This document shows positions 15,767 through 23,659 of a stretch of 39,247 nucleotides of DNA, piece after piece (within the stretch, counting starts at the first letter, position 1; each line of letters starts with the position of its first letter). The notes under the pieces were generated by a model, which did no database searches, was not told the origin of the DNA, and worked only from the letters and a program-made list of their open reading frames with translations. The stretch is from Deltaproteobacteria bacterium (GTDB lineage: Bacteria; Desulfobacterota; Desulfuromonadia; Geobacterales; DSM-12255). Made by a program: the position numbers and the translations under genes. The DNA lies in contig JAJZTK010000024.1 of NCBI GenBank assembly GCA_021849045.1, forward strand, positions 1 to 39,247, written 5' to 3'.

Positions 15767-16776
15767 GGACGCTCCTTGTTGCGCCAGTGTCTGTACAGAT
15801 CCGCCAGTCGGCTCAGTCCACCGAGCATCCCGCCGCGCAGATAAAGTGTCATGACGATGAGTATGATACCGAGCCAAAACAGCCAGTACTGTGGATTGAG
15901 ATTGGAAAGACGGTCCTGCGCCAGCATGAATACCGCTGCGCCGACAAAACCGCCGTACAACGTCGCCGTACCGCCGATAATCAGTATTATCAACAAGTCT
16001 GCCGAACGCTGGAAGCTGAGGACATCGATGCCGACAAACTGCGTCGTCTGCGTCAGCAATGCACCGGCGATCCCGGCGATTACCGCCGCGATAGTGTAGA
16101 TGTTGGTCAGGCACGCACTGATCGGAATCCCGATGGCAAGCGCACGGGTCTGATTCTCTCGCATGCTGCGCAGGGCAAGCCCATAGGGCGAATGCATCAT
16201 GCTGCGCGTGAAGGCAAACAACAGAAAAGCTATGCCCAGTACATAGGCATAGGCCGTTTTACCGTAGAGATCGAACCCAAAGACGCCGAACAGCTTGCCG
16301 ACTTCCACACCCTGCAGTCCGTCCACGCCCCCCGTGTATTTCGTCGCGCTATTCGCCACCTCGAAAAGCAGCAAGCCGATGCCCAGAGTAATCATGAGAC
16401 GGGTCAAGTCGCCGCCGCCTCGCGACAAGAGGAAACTGCTGAGGTAGCCGGCAATACCGGCGGCGAGGCCGGCCACCAGCAGCCCCGAAAGCGGCTCGTG
16501 CCAACCGTGCGCCGCCATCAGACCTGCCGCATAGGCGCCAATGCCGAAGAACGCGGCATGGCCGAGCGTGACGATTCCGGCGTAGCCGAGAATCATGTCG
16601 AGCGACAGGGCGAACAGGCCGGTGATCAGAATCTGGGAGACGAATATCAAGTTGGTCGGAAAAACGAAATAGACACCGACCAACGCGAACCAGAACGCAA
16701 TTTCCGCCGGTTTCCAGCGTTCGCGCGCCCGCAGAAAAGTGAGGTGACGCGAATCCCGGGCCAAAGTATCACTCAT
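15763..16776 (-). CDS. livM: Branched-chain-type ABC transporter permease LivM
   Basis: A 337-residue inner-membrane permease with about 9 hydrophobic helices. The family signature GYAGIVTLGHAAFFGIGAYAAG near residues 63-85 and the SMRENQTRALAIGI coupling segment (EAA-like loop) identify LivM. It begins inside the livH stop (ATGA overlap) and ends overlapping livG, so the operon is translationally coupled throughout. The tail RHWRNKERP is cytoplasmic. With LivH it forms the translocation channel; the passenger is not evident from sequence. Confidence 0.92.
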   Translation of the reverse strand: MSDTLARDSRHLTFLRARERWKPAEIAFWFALVGVYFVFPTNLIFVSQILITGLFALSLDMILGYAGIVTLGHAAFFGIGAYAAGLMAAHGWHEPLSGLLVAGLAAGIAGYLSSFLLSRGGGDLTRLMITLGIGLLLFEVANSATKYTGGVDGLQGVEVGKLFGVFGFDLYGKTAYAYVLGIAFLLFAFTRSMMHSPYGLALRSMRENQTRALAIGIPISACLTNIYTIAAVIAGIAGALLTQTTQFVGIDVLSFQRSADLLIILIIGGTATLYGGFVGAAVFMLAQDRLSNLNPQYWLFWLGIILIVMTLYLRGGMLGGLSRLADLYRHWRNKERP

Positions 16777-17642
16777 TTCGACTTCCTCCGCCCCAAGAGC
16801 CCATGGGGAAACAATAACAACAGGAAGATCATCGCTGCATAGATGATGAATGCGCCGAGTTGCGGCACATAATATTTCCCTGCGATGTCGGCAACACCGA
16901 GAAGTAACGCCGCCAGCAAGGTGCCGAACACCGATCCGGGACCGCCAACCACCACGACGAGCAAGAAGTACACGAGATATTTGATTGCGAAGTTCGGATC
17001 CAACCCGAGCACGTCCACGCCCAGTGCTCCTCCCAACCCGGCAAGGCCGCTACCGAGCGCAAATGTCATTTGGAATACCCGTTCGACCCGGATGCCCATC
17101 GACTCGGCTGTCCGCTGGTTGTCGACCGAAGCACGAATCTTGGCTCCGAAACGGGTGCGTTCCAGGCCAAACACCAGTGCAAGCGTGATCCCCGCAACGA
17201 TTGCCATCAGGAACAGCCGATACCGCGACAGATCGAGTCCCAGTACGCTATACTGACCGCTCAGCCATTCAGGGATAACCACCGGCTGCTGCCCCGGTCC
17301 CCACAAGAATGTCGTCCCGGCGGTGGCTATGAAAATGATGCCGACCGACAACAGCACCTGGTCGAGCGGCGTGCTTTTGTAGAGCTGCCGGTAGAGGGTC
17401 CGTTCGAGGACAAGACTCCCCACCGCGACGATGCAGAACACGATGGGTAGAGCCGGAAGAAAACCGATTCCGGCCTTTGACATCAACGTTACCAACAGAT
17501 ACCCGCCGGCCATTGCAAACACGCCATGGGCAAGATTGTTGAACCCCATCAGGCCGAGCGTAATTGACAGTCCGACAGAGATCACGAACAGCAAGGCACC
17601 GTAGGCCAAGCCGTCGAAAAGGACTCCGAGTAAACTAAGCAT
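16773..17642 (-). CDS. livH: Branched-chain-type ABC transporter permease LivH
   Basis: A 289-residue permease. The LivH hallmarks are the N-terminal LFDGLAYGALLFVISVGLSI, GFNNLAHGVFAMAGGYL, and the coupling loop RTFGAKIRASVDNQ-like segment (RFGAKIRASVDNQRTAESMGI). About eight transmembrane helices are visible, with a short basic C-terminus (GLLGRRKSK). It lies 36 bp after the binding-protein gene and overlaps livM by 4 bp. Codon use and protein style recall betaproteobacterial aromatic-acid Liv systems, which raises the possibility of horizontal transfer, though this is an impression without a search. Confidence 0.92.
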   Translation of the reverse strand: MLSLLGVLFDGLAYGALLFVISVGLSITLGLMGFNNLAHGVFAMAGGYLLVTLMSKAGIGFLPALPIVFCIVAVGSLVLERTLYRQLYKSTPLDQVLLSVGIIFIATAGTTFLWGPGQQPVVIPEWLSGQYSVLGLDLSRYRLFLMAIVAGITLALVFGLERTRFGAKIRASVDNQRTAESMGIRVERVFQMTFALGSGLAGLGGALGVDVLGLDPNFAIKYLVYFLLVVVVGGPGSVFGTLLAALLLGVADIAGKYYVPQLGAFIIYAAMIFLLLLFPHGLLGRRKSK

Positions 17643-17678
17643 GGTTTGCCCTTTGATCCACGTTGGTGGAGATGACTA

Positions 17679-18881
17679 TCATTTGCCCGGATCCTTCACC
17701 GCGTTAAATGTCTCGAACTCGACGTTGTAATAATGGCCGTCCACCTTCTTGACTTCGCGGATATAGATGTTCTGAACAACGTCCCTGGTAGCAGCGTCTA
17801 TCTGGATCGGGCCGCGAGGGCTGTTCAGCTTCATCCCCTTGAGTACAGCCATCGCCTTGTCGCCATCGATTTTACCGTTCAACTGTTTGATCACATTATA
17901 GATCGCCGCCATGCCGTCATAGCCACCAACTGCCATGAAGTTCGGTCGCTGGGGGTCAAACTTGCTGTAGGCCGCAAGAAAATTCTTATTTTCCTGAGAC
18001 TTGTGGGCTACGGAGTATTGATGTGACGATATCACGCCCAGCGCGTGATCCCCCAGCGCATCCTGCACCGCGTCGTCCATCACGTCACCGGTTGAAAGCA
18101 GCTTAATGCCCGACTTGGCCAGACCACGCTCGTTGTAGGTCTTCATGAAAGCAACTGCCATCTCGCCGGGCATTACGAACGCGAACACCGCCTGCGGCTT
18201 GGCGTCCTTAATGCGCTGCACGTAGGGGCCAAACTCCGGGCTCTTCAACGGCACACGTGACTCGCCGATCACCTCGCCACCCATTTTCGTGAATGCCTTC
18301 TTAAAGGCAGCTTCAGCGTCGTGGCCCGGACCGTAGTCGGCGACAAGCGTATAGATCTTGCGATAGCCTTTCTTGAACGCCCACTGCGCCATCGGCTCGG
18401 TGACCTGGGGCAGCGTCATCGACACCCTGGCGAAGTAGGGTGACTTGGTCGTTATTATCGAAGTCGCCGCGTTCATGATGATGGTCGGCTTTTTCGCTTC
18501 GGTCACGAGCGGTGCTATTGCAAGCGCATTTGGAGTGAAGCCAAGACCGGCAATGAAGTCGACTTTGTCCTTGACTATCAGTTCCTGCGCAAGCCGTTTT
18601 GCAACATCGGGCACAGGGCCGGTAGTATCCCGGATGATAAGCTCGACCTTCTTCCCCGCGACCGTATCGCCATTCACCTTCATGTACGCTTTGGCGCCGC
18701 CGACAATATGCCGCCCGAAATCAGCGAAAGTACCGGTCATCTCGGTAATGATCCCGACCTTGATCGTGTCCCCCGCGGCATGGGCCTGGTCGGTTGCAAG
18801 TGCAACTATTCCGCACATCACCATGAGAAAAACCGCAACATCATGAACAATCGTCAACAAATTGTGTCTCTGTTTTTCCAT
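17679..18881 (-). CDS. livK: Periplasmic ligand-binding protein of Liv-type ABC importer
   Basis: A 400-residue type I periplasmic binding protein (Peripla_BP_6). A signal segment runs to about residue 36 (cleavage near AHA-AGD), and mature sequence begins with KVGIITEMTGTFADFG, the canonical first strand of this family. The two lobes are covered to the end (VEFETFNAVKDPGK). AAAGGAGG precedes the ATG with good spacing. It delivers substrate to LivHMGF. Family members near aromatic genes bind benzoate-like or hydroxybenzoate-like acids; that assignment here is inference from context. The first residues before the hydrophobic core are unusually long for a signal peptide, and membrane anchoring is possible. 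Confidence 0.92.
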   Translation of the reverse strand: MEKQRHNLLTIVHDVAVFLMVMCGIVALATDQAHAAGDTIKVGIITEMTGTFADFGRHIVGGAKAYMKVNGDTVAGKKVELIIRDTTGPVPDVAKRLAQELIVKDKVDFIAGLGFTPNALAIAPLVTEAKKPTIIMNAATSIITTKSPYFARVSMTLPQVTEPMAQWAFKKGYRKIYTLVADYGPGHDAEAAFKKAFTKMGGEVIGESRVPLKSPEFGPYVQRIKDAKPQAVFAFVMPGEMAVAFMKTYNERGLAKSGIKLLSTGDVMDDAVQDALGDHALGVISSHQYSVAHKSQENKNFLAAYSKFDPQRPNFMAVGGYDGMAAIYNVIKQLNGKIDGDKAMAVLKGMKLNSPRGPIQIDAATRDVVQNIYIREVKKVDGHYYNVEFETFNAVKDPGK

Positions 18882-18945
18882 ACTGAGCCTCCTTTAGAAG
18901 TAAAACTCCGCCCCTGGTTGAACCACAATTGATCCAAGTAGTATT

Positions 18946-18974
18946 CTTGTACCATTTTACACTTTTCCTGTAAA
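18946..18974 (-). promoter_or_regulatory. Candidate liv promoter with overlapping inverted repeat
   Basis: On the minus strand TTTACA (18974-18969), a 17-bp spacer and TACAAG (18951-18946) form a plausible sigma-70 promoter about 65 bp before the binding-protein gene. The -35 hexamer is one arm of a perfect inverted repeat, TTTACA-N7-TGTAAA (18956-18974), a likely operator. GGTACAA at the -10 resembles the buk promoter, which has the same -35 and spacing. Confidence 0.5.
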
Positions 18975-19362
18975 GCCAGTATTAGTACATTGTTTTAAAA
19001 TTTACTGACAATACATTACCACGACTTACAATACTCCATCACCGTACCTGCTCCACAACTCAAAAAAACTGAGGCAAACCGACCAACTGCGCCAGAAACA
19101 AGCCAACGCCACATTCCAGCCATTTATGAGACTTGACTTGATTATCAAATAACGCTGTTTTCCGCATCGCAAACTTTGCAATTTCAGTACCAGCCATACC
19201 GACCAGAGAAGCCAATTGAACGGCAACGGGGACCAGGCAGAATACGCCAACATCATAGCAACTTGGGCCGGGGTCATGAAATCCTACCACACAGCACCCT
19301 TCCGGCAACTCAGCAGCGCTGTCCTGAATACAAACAGTCGTATGTTTTCCATACAACCAAAC
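18975..19362. other. Intergenic stretch without supported gene
   Basis: About 390 bp between the liv promoter and the terminator of the sigma-54 activator gene. Short frames of 67-114 codons are present on both strands, but none has a ribosome site or a recognisable domain. ATTAGTAC at 18981-18988 repeats part of the GGTAC-type motif. Confidence 0.5.
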
Positions 19363-19398
19363 ACAAAAAAGCCCCTGGCAACGAAAAGCCAGGGGCTT
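19363..19398 (-). terminator. Intrinsic terminator of CBS-PAS activator gene
   Basis: The arms AAGCCCCTGGC and GCCAGGGGCTT (19369-19379 and 19388-19398) form a perfect 11-bp stem with an 8-nt loop. On the minus strand it is followed by TTTTTTGTGT. It lies about 40 bp past the stop of the 19441-21477 gene. Confidence 0.92.
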
Positions 19399-19440
19399 GA
19401 ACAATCCAACCGGTACTGATCCTATTACAACGCCAACGAA

Positions 19441-21477
19441 CTACTGGCCCTGCGAAAGCTTTTCATACAACTTCGACCTGCTGATCCCCAACAACCTCGC
19501 TGCCTTTGATTTGTTGCCCTGGGCTTCTGCCAGGACGGCCTGGATAGCCTCCTGCTCAATATCGGCCAAACTCCTGCCTGTTTTCATGGCAACCTTATCC
19601 GGCAGCCTGATCTCCTCAGGCACATCACGAAGATCAATCAGGCCACTCTCGACATAATTCAGTATTCTTTCGATAATATTTTCCAACTCCCTGATGTTGC
19701 CAGGCCAGTCATACTGGACCAATGCCTCCAAAGCGGCATCCGTGATGCCACTAACCCGCTTGGTAAAGAGGCTGTTATATTTCCGTATGAAATGATCGGC
19801 CAGAACCGGAATATCCTGCTTCCGCTCACGCAGAGGAGGGATCTTGAACTCGATGACGTTTATCCTGAAATAGAGATCCTCCCTGAACTTGCCTTCGGCC
19901 ACAAGACGCTTCAGATCCCTGTTCGTAGCGGCGATGATCCTCACATCGACCTTGCGCGTCTTGACATCGCCGACTCTCTCGACCTCTTTTTCCTGGATCA
20001 CCCTGAGCAGTTTGCCCTGAAGCAACAGCGGCATGTCGCCAATCTCGTCGAGAAAAATTGTGCCGCCGCCAGCCAGCTCAAACTTGCCCGGCTTGCCCTG
20101 CTTACGCGCGCCGGTAAAAGCGCCATCCTCATACCCGAACAGCTCGGCTTCGGCAAGTTCGGCCGGAATGGCCGAACAGTTGACTTTGATGAACGGTTCC
20201 TTGCGCCGATTGGACGCATTGTGGATGGAGTGCGCGAACAACTCTTTGCCGGTGCCGCTTTCCCCGGTGATAAGCACTGTGGAGTTGCTGCGCGCAACCT
20301 GGATGATGCGAGATTTGATGTTTGCGATAAGGTCATTGTTACACACGATACTGCTGATGGTGTAACTGGTGCCGTTGACCTTGTACAGTTCGTCCTTGTA
20401 GTAATCCAGTTGCATGTTCAGCCGATTTAACTGTTGCATCACATCGGCCAGTTGATCAAGGTCCTCGTAAATCTTTATCACTACGCCCTTGACGTTGCCT
20501 TCTTTGGTAATGGGCAACGACGATATGACGCATGGCTTGCCATTGATTTCCAACACCTTCAGCGCCAGATTGTTATCCGTCATGGGGATGAATCTGTTTA
20601 TGTTCTGCCCGACAATCTGATCCCTTGATGCGCCCACCTTAGCGCAAAAGCGTGCATTGGCCAACGTGATCTGACCCTGCTCATCCAGGACGGCTACCCC
20701 TTCGTAGGCCACCTCCAACACCGTCTCCAAGGTCATTTTAAGCTCTTTTACGGCACCCAGCTCATGAGCGACCCCCTCGACATCGGTCAGATCCTGGATA
20801 ACGAAAATGACCCCTTTGACCCTGTTGTTTTTATATATCGGTACTGCCGTGGCAATCAACTTCAGGGACTTATGCTCGATCTTGCGGGGGGCAATCCAGT
20901 TGCCATTGGTAACGGGGGTAAAATCACCTTTCAAGTCACAAAGATACTCGCCAATGTATTTTCCTGTCCGAATATCCTGCAGGATGTCCTTGGCGTATTG
21001 ATTTGCCAGGGTGATAAACCCGGCATCGTTAGTCGCCAGGATACCAGCCGGTACATTTTCAATCACGCTGGACAGTTCTTTGTACAGATACTCGGTACGA
21101 TCAAGAAGATCAATGACCGTACTCGCCTGGGTAAGAAAGCCGATAGGTTCATGCTCCATATTGACGACAACGGTCTGTCCGACCTGACAGGTCTGCAGCC
21201 AATGGGATATTTCCTCCAACGTATCGTAGGATTTATCCTCACGCAGGTACACCACATCCCTGATGTAGTGGTTGTCAATAGCCGTATCGAGACTGGTATC
21301 GTTCAACAGGCAATCAAGCAGATTGGTGCGGCTGAAAAAGCCAATCAGTTTCCCTGCCCCATCGACGACAGGTACGCCGTTCAGCTTGGAGCTTTTGAAT
21401 AGTTCCAGAGCCTTACGTATGCTGTCGTGGGGGCACATCTGTATTGTGGTGGAAATCATGATTTCAGTGACCAGCAT
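19441..21477 (-). CDS. Sigma-54-dependent activator with N-terminal CBS pair and two PAS domains
   Basis: A 678-residue enhancer-binding protein. It has two CBS motifs at about 1-125 ([20 protein letters not shown]; later [12 protein letters not shown]), PAS domains at about 133-235 and 250-345, and an AAA+ domain with Walker A GESGTGKE (405-412), the sigma-54-contacting GAFTGA (452-457), Walker [12 protein letters not shown] and arginine fingers in [10 protein letters not shown] and PPLRER. A Fis-type HTH ends the protein ([21 protein letters not shown]). GGGGAGAAGG precedes the ATG. The sensory input is cytoplasmic: CBS domains usually bind adenylates, suggesting energy sensing, and PAS domains could bind a metabolite or cofactor. 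It sits just downstream of the benzoate-CoA ligase gene, whose upstream region has a -24/-12 sequence, so that gene is a likely target. Confidence 0.94.
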   Translation of the reverse strand: MLVTEIMISTTIQMCPHDSIRKALELFKSSKLNGVPVVDGAGKLIGFFSRTNLLDCLLNDTSLDTAIDNHYIRDVVYLREDKSYDTLEEISHWLQTCQVGQTVVVNMEHEPIGFLTQASTVIDLLDRTEYLYKELSSVIENVPAGILATNDAGFITLANQYAKDILQDIRTGKYIGEYLCDLKGDFTPVTNGNWIAPRKIEHKSLKLIATAVPIYKNNRVKGVIFVIQDLTDVEGVAHELGAVKELKMTLETVLEVAYEGVAVLDEQGQITLANARFCAKVGASRDQIVGQNINRFIPMTDNNLALKVLEINGKPCVISSLPITKEGNVKGVVIKIYEDLDQLADVMQQLNRLNMQLDYYKDELYKVNGTSYTISSIVCNNDLIANIKSRIIQVARSNSTVLITGESGTGKELFAHSIHNASNRRKEPFIKVNCSAIPAELAEAELFGYEDGAFTGARKQGKPGKFELAGGGTIFLDEIGDMPLLLQGKLLRVIQEKEVERVGDVKTRKVDVRIIAATNRDLKRLVAEGKFREDLYFRINVIEFKIPPLRERKQDIPVLADHFIRKYNSLFTKRVSGITDAALEALVQYDWPGNIRELENIIERILNYVESGLIDLRDVPEEIRLPDKVAMKTGRSLADIEQEAIQAVLAEAQGNKSKAARLLGISRSKLYEKLSQGQ

Positions 21478-21568
21478 TAACCTTCTCCCCTTACCAGTTG
21501 CTTGATTATTTCGGCATCTCCCGGACCAGATCCAGGAACTTCTCTGCGTAACGCCACCTTACCTTAAC

Positions 21569-21614
21569 ACAAAAAAGCCCTTTACCTGTCTGAAAATAGA
21601 CGATAAAGGGCTTT
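21569..21614 (-). terminator. Intrinsic terminator of benzoate-CoA ligase gene
   Basis: The arms AAAGCCCTTTA (21574-21584) and TAAAGGGCTTT (21604-21614) pair perfectly, with further inner pairing (TGTC/GAC). Read on the minus strand the stem is followed by TTTTTTGTGTT. It is 44 bp past the ligase stop and before the activator gene, so the two genes have separate transcripts. Confidence 0.9.
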
Positions 21615-21657
21615 ATTCAACTTTGGACGTTACGGGCCTACTACGCGATCCCTGCCG

Positions 21658-23217
21658 TCAGGCAGCTTCCTGCAAGATCAGATTCCGCAATTCAAAACGC
21701 TTGATCTTTCCGGTCGGGGTTTTGGGCAGTTCGTCAAGGAATCGTATCCAGCGGGGGTACTTGTAGAGTGCCAGCTGACCCTTCACATAGTCCTTCAATA
21801 CATTTTCCATTTCTTCAGATGGCGAATGCTGCTTATTGAGGACAACAAACGCCATCGGCTTGATAAGGTCGTCTTCATCCGGAGCCCCAATAACCGCACA
21901 TTCGAGGACTGCGGGGTGTTCTATCAGGCAGGATTCCACTTCGTTGGGCGAAACCCAGATCCCGCCCACCTTGAGCATGTCGTCGGAACGCCCGGCACAG
22001 TAAAAATTGCCCTGCTCGTCGCAGAAATACTTGTCACCGGTATTTATCCAGTGGCCCATCATGGTCTGCCTGGTTTTCTCGTGCTTGTTCCAATACAGGG
22101 CCGCGGCGCTGTCACCCTTGACCAGCAGCGTGCCGATCTCACCCACCGGCACATCGTGCATATCCTCGCCAACGATGCGGGCTTCGTAACCGGGCACCGC
22201 CTTGCCGGAACTGCCGGAAACAATCTCACCCGGCCTGTTTGAGATGAAGATATGGGCCATCTCGGTAGAGCCGATACCGTCGAGGATGTCCAGTTGAAAG
22301 CGCTCCTTCCAACGATGCAGGTAGGGCGCCGGCAGGGCTTCGCCCGCTGAAACGCACAATCTCACCCCGTCCATGATCCCTTCTTCCTCAAGCATCTGTC
22401 CGTAGAGCGTGGGTACACCGAAGTAAAGGGTTGGCCGGTGGCGCCGCACCGTATCATAGACCTGTGCCGGTGTCGGTCGTTGCGGCAGATAGACAGCCGT
22501 GGCCCCTACACAGAAGGGGAAGTAGATGCCGTTGCCGAGGCCGTAGGCAAAAAATAGTTTGGCCGCGGAGAAACAGATGTCGTCCTCTTTGATGTCAAGA
22601 ATCTTAGCCCCATAGGTCTTGGCGGCATACACCATGTCGTGCTGAAGATGGACCGTACCTTTTGGAGAACCGGTGGAGCCGGAACTGTAAAGCCAGAAGC
22701 AGGCATCGTCGCGACAAGTGGGAGCGGTTTCAAGGCTGGCGGATTGCAAACCGGTCAGTTCGGCCAGGCTCAGATCGCCGACCGGGGCAGGCCCGTTGGC
22801 GACAATAATGTGCTTAAGGAACCTGAGGTTGTCACGAATAGACTCAATCTGTTCGAGGAGGAGTGCATCGACAACAAGGACCCGGGCGCGGCAGTCGTTG
22901 AGGTAGAACTCAAAATCCTTGGAACGATTCATGGTATTCAGACAGACCGGGACAGCGCCTATCTTGATCGCTCCGAAAAACGCCTGGGGATATATCTCGG
23001 TATCCAGCAGGAGAAGGGCTACCCGTTCCTCCATCCTGACATCCAGTGAGTGCAAGGCGTTTCCGAAACGGTTCACCCCTTCCTGGATCTGGCTGTAGGT
23101 GAAGGCCCGCTCCTCGCAGAGGACCGCGACCTTGTCCCCCCTTCCCTCACGGATATTGCGATCTACGAAGAAGTCAGCGGCGTTGAAAGCTTCCGGTAGA
23201 TTGAGATTGTAGGGCAT
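21658..23217 (-). CDS. bamY: Benzoate-CoA ligase family enzyme
   Basis: A 519-residue AMP-forming acyl-CoA synthetase that activates benzoate (or a close aromatic acid) to its CoA thioester with ATP. The P-loop YSSGSTGSPKG spans 177-187. Further core motifs are DGIGSTEMAHIFISN, NTGDKYFCDEQGNFYCAGRSDDMLKVGG and the C-terminal catalytic lysine K504 in PKTPTGKIKRF. Whole-length resemblance is to the benzoate-CoA ligase subfamily rather than acetate or phenylacetate ligases. GGAGGTTCACC precedes the ATG. K504 lies in a PX4GK motif, the known target pattern of Pat-type protein acetyltransferases. 4-Hydroxybenzoate could also be a substrate, which would connect it to the phenol operon. It is transcribed alone and divergently from the CoA-transferase. 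Confidence 0.9.
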   Translation of the reverse strand: MPYNLNLPEAFNAADFFVDRNIREGRGDKVAVLCEERAFTYSQIQEGVNRFGNALHSLDVRMEERVALLLLDTEIYPQAFFGAIKIGAVPVCLNTMNRSKDFEFYLNDCRARVLVVDALLLEQIESIRDNLRFLKHIIVANGPAPVGDLSLAELTGLQSASLETAPTCRDDACFWLYSSGSTGSPKGTVHLQHDMVYAAKTYGAKILDIKEDDICFSAAKLFFAYGLGNGIYFPFCVGATAVYLPQRPTPAQVYDTVRRHRPTLYFGVPTLYGQMLEEEGIMDGVRLCVSAGEALPAPYLHRWKERFQLDILDGIGSTEMAHIFISNRPGEIVSGSSGKAVPGYEARIVGEDMHDVPVGEIGTLLVKGDSAAALYWNKHEKTRQTMMGHWINTGDKYFCDEQGNFYCAGRSDDMLKVGGIWVSPNEVESCLIEHPAVLECAVIGAPDEDDLIKPMAFVVLNKQHSPSEEMENVLKDYVKGQLALYKYPRWIRFLDELPKTPTGKIKRFELRNLILQEAA

Positions 23218-23290
23218 GGTGAACCTCCGATGTAGTTATTGACGGTCGTGGAAACGCTGACCGGTATGCAACAATTTAAAATATTGTTAT

Positions 23291-23305
23291 GCACATTACA
23301 AACCA
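23291..23305 (-). promoter_or_regulatory. Candidate sigma-54 promoter of benzoate-CoA ligase gene
   Basis: On the minus strand TGG-N10-GC is present (GG at 23304-23303, GC at 23292-23291), in the context TGGTTTGTAATGTGCA. The ligase start is 74 bp downstream. The invariant GG and GC match, but the -24 CAC is TTT. Nearby on the plus strand are two similar 15-bp stretches, ATTGTTATGCACATTA (from 23283) and ATTGTTATACATTAA (from 23389), possible activator sites. Confidence 0.45.
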
Positions 23306-23659
23306 AAAACCACAGACAGGCACGCTCGACCCACCACACCAAAAACACACCTAAAAATAAAAGAAAATAATTTCAAACATCAAGCAACATTGTTATACAT
23401 TAACCATAAGCCTTTCGACAATGTAATATATTGAGCAGTCGTGTAAAAATCTGGGAGTGCCGATGCCAACGGCTTTTGTTGAGAAACGTGCGAAACCCTA
23501 TAGAATGATCTGAAGCAAGTAGCGTACAACCGATGGGTAAGAAGCGGTGATCGTCGATGCGCTGCAGCACATCGGCACCGCCATGGAGAGCAGCACACTA
23601 CCCCGACAAACCATCGGCTGTCACTTCACACGGCATTAACAAGTCAAAAAGGCGTAAAC
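23306..23659. promoter_or_regulatory. AT-rich divergent control region, weak -24/-12 for CoA-transferase
   Basis: 354 bp without a gene between the ligase promoter and the CoA-transferase start. A plus-strand GG-N10-GC pattern occurs at 23453-23466 (TGGGAGTGCCGATGCC), a poor match outside the invariant bases. Short frames here have no support. Confidence 0.35.

Noticed and set aside
23453-23466. Confident sigma-54 promoter for the CoA-transferase
   Set aside because: Only the GG-N10-GC frame matches; flanking consensus bases do not, so it is kept as a weak candidate.
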